Assembly: GCA_023548195.1 (NCBI GenBank)
Contig: JAJHZJ010000415.1
Coordinates: 1,054,001 to 1,118,000, forward strand
Direction: 5' to 3'
Length of the DNA stretch: 64,000 bases
From: Bettongia penicillata ogilbyi
Lineage: Eukaryota > Chordata > Mammalia > Diprotodontia > Potoroidae
In this document: piece after piece, positions 1-11,518 of the stretch
Layout of the letters: the number at the start of each line of letters is the position of its first letter
Numbering within the stretch: position 1 is the first letter of the stretch
Made by a program: the position numbers and the translations under genes
Notes under the pieces: generated by a model
The model's database searches: none
Told to the model about the DNA's origin: nothing
Seen by the model: the letters and a program-made list of their open reading frames with translations, nothing else

Positions 1-194
1 TGTTTCTTCCCTTCCTTTTCCTTCCCTTTCTCCATTATGGTCTTCAAATTAGCCCTTGCCTCCAGTGATTCTTTTGTTACTTTTTTTTCTGCACAAATAG
101 AGTGAATAGGATAATTGAGTATCCAATCAGATCAATGTAGATTGATAATCTGGATACTTTATAGGATCGTAGATTTCAAACTAGAAGGAATGTT

Positions 195-320
195 GGGGGG
201 TGATCTAGTTGAAAAATCTCATTTTAAAGATGAGGAAACTGAAGCCAAAGGAGGTTAAATTACTTGTCAGAGATTCCAGGCCAGGTCCTCTAAATCCAAA
301 TTCAGTGTTTTGTTTTCTTT
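195..320 (+). repeat. MIR-like SINE fragment
   Basis: Old SINE relic. It has the MIR core order: a 'gatgaggaaactga' block near 229-242, then 'gaggttaaattacttgtcag', then a degraded 'ggtcctctaaatcc' end. It is too diverged to name a subfamily. Confidence 0.4.
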
Positions 321-344
321 TTTTTTTTCCCTCCTCTTATTACA

Positions 345-520
345 TTTAGCTTTAAATCATCCAGTCTAATGCTCTCATTTTGTAAATGAGGAAAACAAGA
401 CTAGAGAGAATTGTTAAGGGTCACCCAGGCAGAAAATATCACAACTGTGATCTGAACCCAGATCTTTTGACTACAAATAAAACACTGCATGATACTTCAC
501 TGTCTTCCCTACTGACTGGT
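345..520 (+). repeat. MIR-like SINE fragment
   Basis: A second MIR relic directly after the first. 'cattttgtaaatgagg', 'gggtcacccaggcag' and 'gatctgaacccagatc' follow the MIR core order (cattttacagatgagg ... ggtcacacagc ... gattcgaaccca). It may belong to the MAR1/THER branch common in marsupials. Confidence 0.55.
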
Positions 521-614
521 ATCAGTCCTTCTCCCCTTATTCCATCCCCAGTATAGCCAGTATTTGTAATTTATTACTTATTATTTCTACGATCTCATCC
601 TAGAAATTAGCTTG

Positions 615-735
615 TGTAGTAGAAGGAGCTATAGACTAGGAGGAAGAAAAAACAAGTTGTAGCTCTGCCTCTGTCACTCACATGCCATATGACCTTGAGG
701 AATTTATTTAATTTATTTTGGTGTCAATCTTTTTC
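615..735 (+). repeat. MIR-like SINE 5' fragment
   Basis: 'agctctgcctctgtcactcac' followed by 'catatgaccttgagg' resembles the first half of MIR (ctgccacttactagctgtgtgaccttggg). Weak and diverged. Confidence 0.35.
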
Positions 736-1260
736 ATTCTCTGAAATAAAGATCCATAACTGTAAAAAATTCCTTTCCTACCTATGTTATGGGGCTATTG
801 AAATATGAGGATCAAATTTCTGTGAAATCACAGAATAGAAATTGCTATGGACATGCAAGTTATTATTTTTCATATTCCTGCTCTAAATCTGTGATCCCAA
901 GATTTTATGCATTTTTGTTTCTATTCCTCTCAAGAGTATTTCCACATTTTTACCACTTCCTGGGATTTGAGCTCACCTTTTCCAAAACAATAGCATCTCC
1001 CCAGGTTAGGGACTAGGAGGCATCTGTAACCTTTTTATTGTTGAATTTGACTTGAAATTGGTACCATATATGGTAGAATACTTTGCTCAGTGTAGAGTTC
1101 CATTCTCAGATGTAAAGGGAGTATGGGAAGCTCAGAAACTTCTGACTTGTTTGTAACAACCAATTCTTTATTTTTAGCAGATTATAAGAGCTTATGAGGA
1201 AGGATCACTGAACTCATACCTAGAAGACCTGAAGTTTTAACTTCCATATCCTAGTTACAG
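736..1260. other. Stretch with no recognised feature
   Basis: AT-rich sequence. The 75-codon open frame at 789-1016 has no recognisable domain and looks random. Confidence 0.6.
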
Positions 1261-1267
1261 AATAGGT

Positions 1268-1356
1268 CAGCTAGATGGTACAGTGGGATAGAGTGCTGGG
1301 TCTAGAGTCAGAAAGACTCACCTGGAATTCAAATCAGACCTTAGACATTTACTAGC
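1268..1356 (+). repeat. Marsupial tRNA-derived SINE head, 3'-truncated
   Basis: 'cagctagatggtacagtgg' at the start, 'gagtcagaaagactcacctg' and 'gaattcaaatcagacctta' match the tRNA-like head seen at 3529. The pol III box B equivalent is 'attcaaatc'. The copy stops after 'ttactagctgta', where a full SINE continues with 'tgtgaccttgggcaag'. Confidence 0.7.
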
Positions 1357-3389
1357 TGTATGTAACAGCTACTCTTTTTCTATAGTTCCATCCATTGCTA
1401 ATCTGAGGTGGGAGACAGTACGTGTTCAGGCACCAGATGGTAGCACTGTCTGTTAATAATCCATTCTTTCCAGTGCTTAATAGAAGATGGGTAGCATAAC
1501 ATTCATTTCTAGACTCATTCTATATATACATGCCAGTCTCCACTCCATGATTTCCATGAATAAAGGTCTAGCCCCTCAAAGTACTCTCAAAACTTAGTAC
1601 TCAAAGAAATTATTAGAGTGCAGAAATCTCCTTCTGTGAGGAACAAGGGCACAGAACCAGTTTAATTTCTTTCAACCCAAGCCAGCAGTCAACATCTGAT
1701 TTCCTCCTATGGCTTGGAGTGTTTCCTTCCAAACACATTAATTGTTAGTTCACCTTTAGTTTTTGTTTTTAACTGACAAACTGATTCAATAGAGGCATGC
1801 AGAAATTAATCACACCATTGTATATTTTAATTGATTTAATAACCGAATCATTCTATGAAATAAAGATCTATAGCTGTAAACATTCCCTTTTTTAAAGGTA
1901 AAAGAGAACGGTATTTTTGTCTCCTATATTCATTAGCTGGTGTGTGGTACATGCCTCTAACAGAAGCAATATGTATTAAAATAATTTAACCTTCCAAAAG
2001 TGGCAATATTTTTGTCTTTGAATACCTGAAATCTCTGTCTTAATGTATTATAGGAGAATCTGTTTGTCAATAGTTTTGTTTGGCAATAGATGACCGATGC
2101 TGCCCAACTCAATGATGAAATGTGGAATTAGGCACCCCCACCCTGTCATATATTGAAGCTAATACAGAGTTGATATTCATGCAAAGTGAACACAAATTAG
2201 CATGCAAAAGAGCCAATAATATGTATTTCATGATAAAGAAATATCAGCTCATTATTATTACTTAATGGAATATAACCTCAAGGTAAAGAATCCCTTCCCA
2301 TTGTGCGGATCTACATTTAATGTAGTTATTTATTTTTAGAACATAAGTACTTTTTTATTGTAATTACCTGTGCTGCTTTTACTACTTTATGGTAAAAGTA
2401 CAATCCTGCTAGCATTGTAAGATATATTTATTGTTTCTTACTCCATTAAAGTTCTCTTCCTTATTGATGTAAGGAGTCCACCATGGGTTTTTGAGGAGAT
2501 GTCAGTATAGCAAGAGCTGTGGTAGGTTCTCCTAAGCTGAAATGGCTTCAGATACATGATTAGCGATATATATAGACCTAGCTACCATACTGGGTCATTC
2601 TAGCAAAGTTTGAGGTGTTTCATCTTCAGATTGAGTATAGGGTGATGTATTTTCTAGTTGCAGAACATGCAAAAAATAATTTATCGAGTTATCCAGGACA
2701 TATAAGATTGTGATGGTACGACGGTAACCAAAGTACCCTAAGAAGAAAATCCAGGGCATCATTGAACCTTGGCATATTAGAGTTATCAGTGTAGTTGATC
2801 ATACATTAATTAGAGTCCTTGAGTCTTTCAAAGTTGTTTCCCCTTTATAATTTTGGGATAATAGCAAGATTTATTTTCCAGATTCCATTTGCTTATTTCT
2901 GATCAGTTTATACAAACCTCTCTAGATTTTTTTGGAATTTACTTTTTGTTCCTACCAATATGGAAGGCCTCTATTTTAATGACAATATTTCTCTGATGAT
3001 ATATGTCATTTAGCATAGAATACTGCAGTCTTTGAGATTTAAAATGAGTATCACACAGAGGTCAGTGGAAAGATATGTGATGGTTAAGAACAGGCAACAA
3101 AACACACCAACCAGGATTTTTGCATAATGGAAGTGAAATATATCAAGGAAATGTGAGATCTGAAGAAAAATGTTTAAAAATAGTTTCATCGATATTTTCT
3201 ATCTCTTATATTACCATAGTTACACCAAGTATCTCCATCTACCTCAGGGAGCTATTGTATTTGACAAATAGATTTTCTTACAGAAGAAATATCAGCACAA
3301 CTGATCAGAGTGTTGATAAATTCTTCAGACATAAAATGTATAAGACTTATGGTCCTCCCGCATCAGTGAAACAGTAGGTTAGGAATATC
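1357..3389. other. Unassigned AT-rich stretch
   Basis: No repeat or gene is recognised in about 2 kb. A subsection around 2070-2420 lacks obvious repeat sequence and has two octamer-like CATGCAAA words at 2178 and 2201. The 85-codon open frame at 3120-3377 has no recognisable domain. Confidence 0.5.
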
Positions 3390-3528
3390 TTCTCATATCT
3401 CATACTTCAGCCCTAGTTGATCTTTATAATATTTTTTACAGCTGATTTTTGGTATATAGCTGTGCTTTCCATTTACAGTGTTGGGATTACTGTACATATT
3501 GTTTTCTGCACTTTACTTATTTCACTTG

Positions 3529-3838
3529 CAGCTATGTGGTGCACTGGATAGAGCATCAGTACAGGAGTCAGAGGACCTGAGTTCAAATCTCACCTCAAAC
3601 ACTTGACACTCGCTAGCTGTGTGACCTTGGGCAAGTCACTTAACCCCAATTGCCTCATTCTGGGTCATCTCCAGTCATCCTGATGAATATCTGGTCACTG
3701 GATTTAGATGATTCTGGAGGAGAAGTGAGGATAGTGACCTGCACAGCCCTCCCTCACTCAAAACAAAGTCAAGTGTAAGTCATGTCATTATTTCTCTGAT
3801 GGCATGGTCTTCTTTGGCAACAAAGGATGAACACACAC
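3529..3838 (+). mobile_element. Full-length marsupial tRNA/RTE SINE
   Basis: Composite SINE with a tRNA-like pol III head (3529-3650; box A region in 'agctatgtggtgcactgga', box B-like 'gttcaaatct' at 3581-3590, then 'gtgtgaccttgggcaagtca'). Its tail (about 3660-3838) ends 'catggtcttctttggcaaca', the ending of marsupial RTE LINEs. Such a tail lets RTE reverse transcriptase mobilise the SINE. Flanking repeats of 11 bp (acttatttcac at 3515-3525 and 3839-3849) are a clean target-site duplication and show insertion into the antisense L1. It is among the better preserved SINEs in the window. Confidence 0.85.
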
Positions 3839-4384
3839 ACTTATTTCACCTTGTATCAGCTCATAAGGATTATTCTATGCTTATCTTTATTCATCACACA
3901 CATAATTTCTTACAGTGCAATAATATTCCATTATTCATGTACCTCAATTTGCTTAGTTATTCCCCGATTAATGCATATCACTTTATTTACCATTCTTAGC
4001 TATCACAAAAATTTCTTCTATAAATGTTTTCAGTACATGGGGACTTTCTTCATATTGATGGCTTCCTTGGGGTATAAGTCCAGCAATGGAGTATAAACAT
4101 TTTAGGGCATAAACAATATAGTGATTTTATTTCATAATTCCAGATTGGTTTCTTGAAGAGTCGTATCCTTTCACATCTCCATCAGGAGTGTATTAATGTG
4201 CCTCTCCTTCCATAGACCCTCCAATGTTGATTATTGTAATTTTTGCCTATTTGAAAGGGTTGAGGTACCACCTTGGTGTTGTTTTGATTTGTATTTCTCT
4301 TGTTACAGCATTTCTTTCCATGTGGCTGTGAATACTTTGCAGTTCTTTTGAAAAATATTCTTATCCCTTGACACTTTATCTATT

Positions 4385-4637
4385 GTTGTCCTTTAGTCTT
4401 TTTTCAGTCATGTCTGACTCTTTGCAACCACGTTTGATGTTTTCTTGACAAAGATGAAGTGATTTGCCATTTCCTTCTCCAGCTTATTTTTCAGATGAAA
4501 AACTGAAGAAAACAGGATTAAGTGACTTGGCCATGGTCGCACAGCAAGTGAGTGTCTGAGACTGGATTTGAACTCATGAGAATAAAGCTTTCTGCATCTA
4601 ATTCCAGTGCTATATTCAATGCCCCACAAGCTGCCCT
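4385..4637 (+). mobile_element. MAR1/CORE-type marsupial SINE
   Basis: Order of blocks: 'cagtcatgtctgactctttg', 'gatttgccatttccttctcc', 'aaactgaagaaaacagg', 'gtgacttggccatggtcgca', 'gatttgaactcatgag', ending 'ccccacaagctgccc'. The same SINE type is at 41766-42003. Flanks 'ctttatctattg' (4373-4384) and 'atttatctgtta' (4638-4649) look like a decayed target duplication inside the L1. Confidence 0.75.
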
Positions 4638-5218
4638 ATTTATCTGTTATGCATTAGCTATTAGAGAAATCTGATACAAATATTATTTTTCCAATTTGAC
4701 CACTTCCCTTCTTATCCAATATATATTAATTTTGTCTCTGCAGAATCTTTTCAGTTTCAAGTAATCAAGTTATGTATTTTATCTTTTGGAATCAACTCTG
4801 TCTCTTGTTTGGATGAGATACATCTCCTACCCATAGTTGTGAGAAGCATATAATCTGTTTCTTTTCTATTTTTTATAGGGTGACTCCATATTAAGGCCAT
4901 ATATCCATTTAGACTATATTATGGAATATTGTATAACAAGTTTGTCTAAGTCTTATTTTTGCCATAGTACTGTCCAGTTTTCTTTTTACTTTTTTTATTA
5001 GATAAGTTTTTTCCCCCCTAGGTAAAGAGAAATGTTTCATTAAAAAGGATGGGTTTAGTCATGTGAAGAGAGAAAAGAATAACGAGAGGTGGCCAAATGT
5101 TCTTACTAAAGGGATAACCACAAGAGCAGGTCAAGTGCTCTATGGATACATAGATGATGTCATGATGTCATGAGAAATAGAAGGCTGCCAAAGCACTGAG
5201 CAGACAACCTATGGATTG

Positions 5219-5300
5219 TTGGTGGGTTGTTGTTCTGCATTCTCAAAGAGGACCACAATGACATCACCATGACACTGAGCTGCCTATGACAGCCCATGGA
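5219..5300 (-). repeat. RTE/SINE tail fragment, minus strand
   Basis: 'gttgttgttctgcattctca' followed by 'aagaggaccacaatgacatc' is the reverse complement of the RTE-type tail seen at 3800-3838 and 51690-51760. Only the 3' end is recognisable. Confidence 0.6.
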
Positions 5301-5394
5301 AAATACATGAGCAACAGTCACATGGGATGATTAGCCATGGATGAGTTGTGATCTGCATTTATGTTAGAGAAATGAATACTCAAAATGGATTTGA

Positions 5395-5560
5395 GTATTT
5401 AAAAATCTTAGAGATCATTGAAGGTCATCTTCATAATTTTAGGAATGAGGAAACTGAGAGAAGTGGTTCTTCTGAGCTTCGCAAGTAGAAAGAAACAGAA
5501 ATAGAATTCAAACTCATGTCTCCTGTTTCTGAACTCAGTGTTCATCATCATGGCTTAGGC
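5395..5560 (+). repeat. MIR-like SINE fragment
   Basis: 'cttagagatcattgaaggtc', 'ggaatgaggaaactgagaga' and 'gaattcaaactcatgtctcc' follow MIR/MAR core order, diverged. Confidence 0.45.
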
Positions 5561-6224
5561 TTCTATAACACTTCAGGGAAAAATTTCTAACTATCAGAGC
5601 TTCTGTTTTATGTGGATATTGGAGGAACAGAGTTTATTTTAATGTTAAATTGAAGTCTACATAAATATAAATCAGCAAATACTGAAACCCTTCTCAACAG
5701 GTTAATTAATAAGCAACAAGACATTCTAAGTCTAATGGAACAACATATGAAGATATAAAATAATAAGAATCAGAATCCATACTCTCAAAGTGAGATAGAT
5801 AAATAGTGTCTAACAAAGATAGCTTATAACCAGAACTTAAGCATTAACTCTTTAATATTCGTTGCTGTGTGGATTTGTACTCTGTTCACATTAGAGTTCG
5901 CCACAAGGTAGTATCTTTACAAATTTCTTACTTTCACATTTAATTACGTATCTCAGAATATACTGGGATATGATGTAAAGACATTCATATAATCTGGGAC
6001 TTAAACTGGAGATCTTATATCTTGTCACAAATCTCTTATAGCCTTGACAAGATGGAGTTCCATGGCCTTAGAACCTGGAAAATTATTCATATATCTGAAA
6101 TTTAAGAATGTAGATTTAATGATATGGTGAATGACAGAAGTTGTGAAAACAATCAACTATACCAAGTATTTAAAAAATAGTTCACATTTTATTGTATTTG
6201 GTAGATTACAGGGCTATTCCAGGA
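5561..6224. other. Stretch with no recognised feature
   Basis: AT-rich, no long open frame, no repeat family recognised. Confidence 0.55.
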
Positions 6225-6405
6225 GTACATAAGGGAGGTAATATTCTCCCCATTTTACAGATGATGAAACTGAAACTTGGAGAGATTATGACTAATGCAG
6301 TATCACATTAACCATAAAGGCTAATAATTGGAACAACCAAGAATCAGATCTAGATATTCCAGCTCCAGGTTTCTAGTATTCTTTCCACTATATCACACAG
6401 TTTCT
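6225..6405 (+). repeat. MIR-like SINE fragment
   Basis: 'ccccattttacagatgatga' with 'aaactgaaacttggagagat' and a distal 'aatcagatctagatattcc' correspond to the MIR core and 3' half. Confidence 0.55.
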
Positions 6406-8429
6406 CATGTACACAAACATGTGTATACATGCATACATACATGTATATTTCCAAGGATTGAATAATATTGGGAAAAAAAAGTTGGAAAAGAGTTAGATGA
6501 CCTGTGTTTCATTCCTAGTTCTGCTACTTACTCCCTCATTGATAAAATAAAAGTATTGGACTAAATGACATCCCAAGTAAATATATTATTCTACAGTTGT
6601 ATTTATGTTGTGCTATGTAGTCGTATAATCATAAGAAGTTAGAAAAACTTTTGCTACAAATGGTGTCAGGGATTTACAATTGACAAAAAGAAATACTCTT
6701 TTCTTTGTCAATTTGTACATCCACAACATAGTATCTTAGTATTGCTTTTCCTCTATAAAACAGCCTGCCAGAAAATCACTGTAGCAGGGCAAGACTTGGA
6801 GACAGCTGTCCACTGATTATGCACATTTGAAAGTCAACAGCAGAACAACAAAACACCCAAGATCGGCCCACTGACATTTGTTCCTAAGAACTTTTTTTTC
6901 ATTGTTGCTCAATTTTTCTCATGCTTTGATAGGGTGTCTCACAAAGTCATGATTTTCATGTAACTTGTCACTTCTCTAAATGATTTTTTTGTCTATTTAT
7001 TTGCCTAGATTGCCTCTAAATATACCTTTCCTGCTTTTTTTTATTATTTTCAAATAAACCATTCAGGTAAACAAAACTAAGACAGAATCACCAAGAAACT
7101 CACATTGTTATCACCTCATGCATCCAAAGAGCTTTCACTTTTTAAATAAAAAAAAAATCCCCTCAGGTTTCGAGGTAGGGTGGAGTAAGATATAAATGGA
7201 AATTGATATTTTTTGAGACATTTTCATTCCCTTTACATAGGGGGATAAAGAAATACTGTACTATGCATGCAAATTCTTTCAGTTGGGGCAAAATGGAAAA
7301 AAATGGATTTGGGAGAGAGGCATAGGACTACAGAGGATAATATGATTTTAAGTAATGTAAAGAGATTGTAGACATCCAACAAATTAAAGAAGTCACCACC
7401 ACAGTCATTGGGGATGGAAGGAGAGATTCCCCATGGTACAAGACATTAGAAACTGGGATGCTTGTATTATAGCTCAGCAAAGAAACTAAAACTCACATAA
7501 GAAACACATTCCCAGTTTTATCCTGAAAAGAAAAAAAATACATCCCTCATTGCTAGTGCATTAGCTCAAAGCTCCCCTCCCACCCACCCATGCCCAACCA
7601 CCTATATGACTCTGATCTAAGAATCTGACTGTGATCTAATCTTCCTCCGATCTTCCACCTCATCTTGGACTCTCCCTAATCATTTCTCATTTGCTTCTTG
7701 TAAAGGCAGGGAAATAAAGAAGGGAAGAAAATTCCATGTAAAGAAAATAGAGAGGTAAACAACTTTCCATCTCATTTTATAGCAAACTGGAGTCAGAGAG
7801 GTTGTATGACTGTGAAGCTTTATATCTCTAGAACCCAATACAGAATCATGGGTAGTTTTGATAATTTCTGAATCATTCTACTGGCTCACATTTTCATTAA
7901 CAGGCAGAATTACCAAATACAGCAATGTTAATATTTCTCTGAGTTTTAAGGGTAATCTAGGGTTGCAAACAAAACTTTAATGACATATCTACTGTCAATT
8001 GAATCTTCCATATTAATCAACCGGCTATCTTTCCAGAAAAGAAAGAGTAGTTGAGTTTCTTCCTTTTGGATACACACTCAGTTCTAGCTCAGGGGACAAG
8101 TGAATTTCTCCACCACATAGAAAGTGTACTGGAAAGAGTCACAGAATAACTAGATCCTCTGAAGTGGTAGGCAGGGCCTTCCATCAAATACCATTATATA
8201 TTTCTGGAATTGAACTCCAAAAGTTTCCTTGTGGGTTGGCACTAGTAAAAGCAGATTGCCTCTATTGGTCAGTACCTCCTTTACATTTGCAGATATTAGG
8301 TGCATATTAGGCGCTTAATGATTTTTTTTTTTTTGTCAAATTGAAGTGAATGAAACAACTTGATCAAGGTCTGACAACAGATTTTTCCAGGGATGAAGAA
8401 GAGGAGGTGAATGAATTCATGAAATATTA
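6406..8429. other. Unassigned stretch
   Basis: No gene or clear repeat. Short TATG-type low complexity near 6415-6450 and small poly(A)/poly(T) runs (7020-7060, 7148-7158) are the only structure. Possible weak MIR-like words near 7770-7800. Confidence 0.5.
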
Positions 8430-8610
8430 ATTGCCCAACAGTTGCCTAACCCTGGGATAGGGAACATAAAGGAGCATAATATATTCTGTGTCCGCAAGGA
8501 AGCTATGTATGTCTCCTTTAGAAGACATACAAATATAAAATAATCAGTGAAAGGAATGCCATTATACATGATAGGTTTTATAGTAATATAATAAAGTGTT
8601 AAACTATGCA
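8430..8610 (-). repeat. Possible L2 3' fragment, minus strand
   Basis: 'tccgcaaggaagctatgtat' followed by 'gaagacatacaaatataa' resembles the antisense L2 block 'caaggagcttacattctaat ... gacaacatacaaac'. Very diverged. Confidence 0.3.
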
Positions 8611-8939
8611 GTACAAAATGTCAGGGAGAGTACCATATATAATAAAGGTGCACTGTGCAGTACAGATTTTTACCAGAAAACATTATTTCCCTTTACGTTT
8701 GGAAATTTTGGGAACAAACAACCCCAAGGGGATGATTTTATGATAAGCTAAGCTACTTCATAGACTTATTATTATACCTCGGCCATGTTTGAAAAGAAAG
8801 AAAAATAAACTGAAAAGAATTCCATTCCTTCCCTTCATTCACAATCTGACACTTTTTGATTCTGCCTACCACTTTGTACAGTAGTGGAAATAATAGGATC
8901 CTAGATATAGAAAAGTAAAAAAATGTTGAATGTTGATAC

Positions 8940-9135
8940 ATCCTAGTCCAATACTCTCATTTCATACTTGAGGAAACAAATTCAGAGAGGTTAAATTATT
9001 TTCTACTTATATTATATATGTGTATATATATTTATATGTCTATATATGTATATATATATACATATACATATAATAGAGGTAGGATTTGAACACATATTTC
9101 CTGACTCCTCTTTCCATTGTACCATGCTGCCAGTT
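8940..9135 (+). repeat. MIR-like SINE with an internal TA-rich microsatellite
   Basis: The MIR/MAR head 'cctagtccaatactctcatt', 'cttgaggaaacaaattcaga' and 'gaggttaaattatt' resumes after the microsatellite with 'ggatttgaacacatatttcc' and 'ctgactcc'. A TATA/TATG-rich tract (9005-9075) replaces the middle of the SINE. Confidence 0.55.
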
Positions 9136-9846
9136 GCTTTGGCCCATTATTTCCTTATTATCTCTACCCATCTTAGTCTCTTCTAAGTTCCTTTCCAAGC
9201 TAAAGCATAGAACAAATTTATGAAGTCAGAAATTCACTTTTTTCTCTTTGGTCAACATTTCTGTACCTTCACTTAATTGCCATCTAGCTGAAGAAATCAG
9301 AAAGGAGGAAAGGTGTTAAGACATGATCAGAGATCTTTCAGAATGTCATTTTTATTCAGAAAAAAAGGGGAAATGAAATTAAAGTACTCTAACATAGAGC
9401 TAATAAGTTGTCCTATCACCTTTCCATCATGTCCCAAACTTCCAGAAATACCTGAAGAATTTGAAAAACACCCTCTAATAACAAAAGTTCCAACTCATCT
9501 ATAAATTAGTATATGCATCTTAAGAGATTGCCTGTTGTATCAAAAGGTCAAATAACTTACTCAGAGTAATAAATGCCAGCAGCATCTCTAAGTCTATCAT
9601 TCTTCTGACTAATGTAGGTTTATTATCAAAACATTTTTGTGTTTTACTTCATCATGCTTATCTTAAATGGTGATGACTATACAAATACAAATTAATTAAC
9701 AAATGAATGTTCCTACAATTTCTAAATGTTGTTCTATTAAAATCTTCCCTAAAGTACTCCTCTGCTACCTAATTATGACCTCAGAGTAATTCTAGATTCT
9801 TGATTTTTTTTTTCTCTAGGGGATCGCGATCTTTGGCAGATTGTCC
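9136..9846. other. Unassigned stretch
   Basis: No feature recognised. The small open frame at 9313-9504 (63 codons) has no recognisable domain. Confidence 0.5.
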
Positions 9847-10359
9847 TGTAATGCTAATGAGACTAAATATCTTCCCCACCCATTAATAGGCTTGCCCATT
9901 AAGGGGAGTTTGATTAGGGGAGATTTGTAGGAAGGCCCACATCTTTTGTTAATGAGGCAAAGGTTCTCTAGGGTTGGGATGCCCTCTGGCTCTGAAGAGT
10001 ATTTAATATTCTGAGGTGAGGTTTTACTTTAGGGCTTACTCTTTGTTTGGTCCGAAGAGAATGTGGGCAACCACTAAGGAACTCACCAGCTTTGAAAACC
10101 CAGATACTGGTGCTTCTCTCTCTGGTAACCATGTATGTATGATCAGACAGTTGGAAGCCCTCTCTGTTGGTTAATCTGTGTTTCTCTATACTGTCTCTGA
10201 AGTTCAGGGTGCTGATTTTTTCCCATGAAATAAATGAGTGATGTGTGTGTTTCATTAATATGATTTCTGACCCCTCAAAAGTTGCTTTCCTTTTGGAAAA
10301 GCAGATCTAAAAACCTGATAACAGGTCCTCCTGTGTATTTCTGGGTCCTTACTTTTACA
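9847..10359 (+). mobile_element. Solo LTR of an endogenous retrovirus-like element, copy 1
   Basis: 513 bp starting TGTAATG and ending TTTTACA, so with the TG...CA ends of retroviral LTRs. It is colinear with the LTR at 13038-14246 (shared 'ttccccacccattaatagg' form, 'ctgaggtgaggtttta', 'tttgaaaacccagat', 'gacccctcaaa'). A TATA-like 'gtatttaatattctgag' lies near 10000 and an AATAAA polyadenylation signal near 10228. Flanking 5-mers tgtcc and tttcc may be a decayed duplication. No internal viral genes are adjacent, so this is a recombination remnant. Confidence 0.7.
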
Positions 10360-10629
10360 TTTCCCAATTTTCAAAATATGAGCTCATGATAGACTCTATG
10401 TCTGTTGTTTGAATACCAACCTAATTATTTCTGAGGTCTAAATACAATTTTGACTACTGGGTGATAAACTATTCAACAAAGATTGTTTAAAAAGACAATT
10501 TATGATATTATAGAGGAATCTGTGATGTGCAATGGCTGAAAAATTACAAATCTTTGATATTTTTATATATTCAATAAGGTATACTCATGGTTTAGATACT
10601 AAGGTAATTAATCCTTCTTCCATTCATCC

Positions 10630-11120
10630 TACTCAGTCAATTCAACAAAGCTTCTTTAATCATTGACTACATATAGAGGAAGATTGGAGGAAAAATGAAA
10701 CCTACATAAGAGACAATCCTCAATCTTGAAGGGTTTAGGAACTTGGAGAAATTACAAAAACAAAGGTAGCTACAGTACCCAATATTACATGAGAAGTCTC
10801 TTAAAACTTTGTCAAATAAACTGTAGTGGATACAGATTGAGAAGATAAATCTGGAAAGACTTCAGGGCATATAAGATTGATTTAAAAGATAGCCAAGAAC
10901 ATTCTAGGTTTAGGGAAAAAGTGGGGAGGCAAGGGGATTTGGTACATATTCAAGAGGAAAATTATTCAGTTTATTGAAACAAAGGGAATATGGAAGAGAC
11001 CAATAAAAGATAAGGCTTGAAAGAAAGATTGGTGCCAGGTTGTGTAAGATCATAAATAATAGATAAATGTATCTGAACGTCATTCTGAATGCTGGAGAGA
11101 ATTTTAGGGGAAAGAACTAT
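10630..11120 (-). repeat. L2 3' fragment, minus strand
   Basis: Begins with 'caattcaacaaagcttcttt', the antisense of the L2 end, and continues with 'gtggggaggcaaggggattt' and 'aaagattggtgccaggttgt', matching antisense L2 (ggttggggccagattgtgaa). The order is right for one degraded L2. Confidence 0.45.
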
Positions 11121-11445
11121 CCTACCTTATCCTTTTGAATATTTCTATCACCTCCAGTTCTGGAATCATGAACAAACAACCCTGCCACTGTTCCTGGAAT
11201 ACATGCATGTGTGTGTCAGTCTATTTCCCTACTGTCTCAACAACTTGCAAAAGCAGATTTTCTGATCATTTATATACCAGAAATTATTAAACACTACAAA
11301 TTAGGGTTTTCTTTATTTTTTCTTTCTTATTTAGACTTAAAAATGTCTAGATGGAGAAAATGTGAATAATGTAGGCTAAACTTAAAAGTCTGGCCTGTCT
11401 TTTCAGAAAGGAACTTATTAAACATTTAGCAATAAATCACTATTA
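11121..11445. other. Stretch with no recognised feature
   Basis: About 320 bp with short CATG/TG runs and a T-rich patch (11310-11330), nothing else. Confidence 0.5.
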
Positions 11446-11518
11446 GAAAGTGACAGGGACTTGGAGGTAGAAGACCTGGGTTCAGACTACATCTTTAACA
11501 TTTATCAGCTGTGACTAT
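11446..11518 (+). repeat. tRNA-SINE/MIR fragment cut by the L1
   Basis: 'agaagacctgggttcagact' and 'acatttatcagctgtgacta' resemble the SINE segment 'gacctgagttcaaatc ... actagctgtgtgacc'. It stops where the L1 5' end begins, and its continuation is not found beyond the L1. Confidence 0.45.

Larger units (their letters stand above)
3390..5010 (-). mobile_element. Antisense L1 3' region (ORF2 C-terminal part and 3'UTR), split by two SINEs
   Basis: Minus-strand L1 LINE sequence in three blocks: 3390-3528, 3839-4384 and 4638-5010. The block near 3910-3960 (ataatattccattattcatg, then a weak form of 'ccccaatcgatggac') is the reverse complement of the end of L1 ORF2 and matches the fragment at 13126-13762. 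Block 4640-5000 continues upstream into ORF2 (ccatttagactatattatgg; gtccagttttcttttt). No open frame survives. The SINEs at 3529 and 4385 are later insertions with target duplications. The 3' boundary near 3390 is approximate. Confidence 0.65.

Noticed and set aside
3529..3650. A tRNA gene
   Set aside because: tRNA-like promoter boxes are present, but there is no cloverleaf, the RTE tail continues, and target duplications flank it; it is a SINE.
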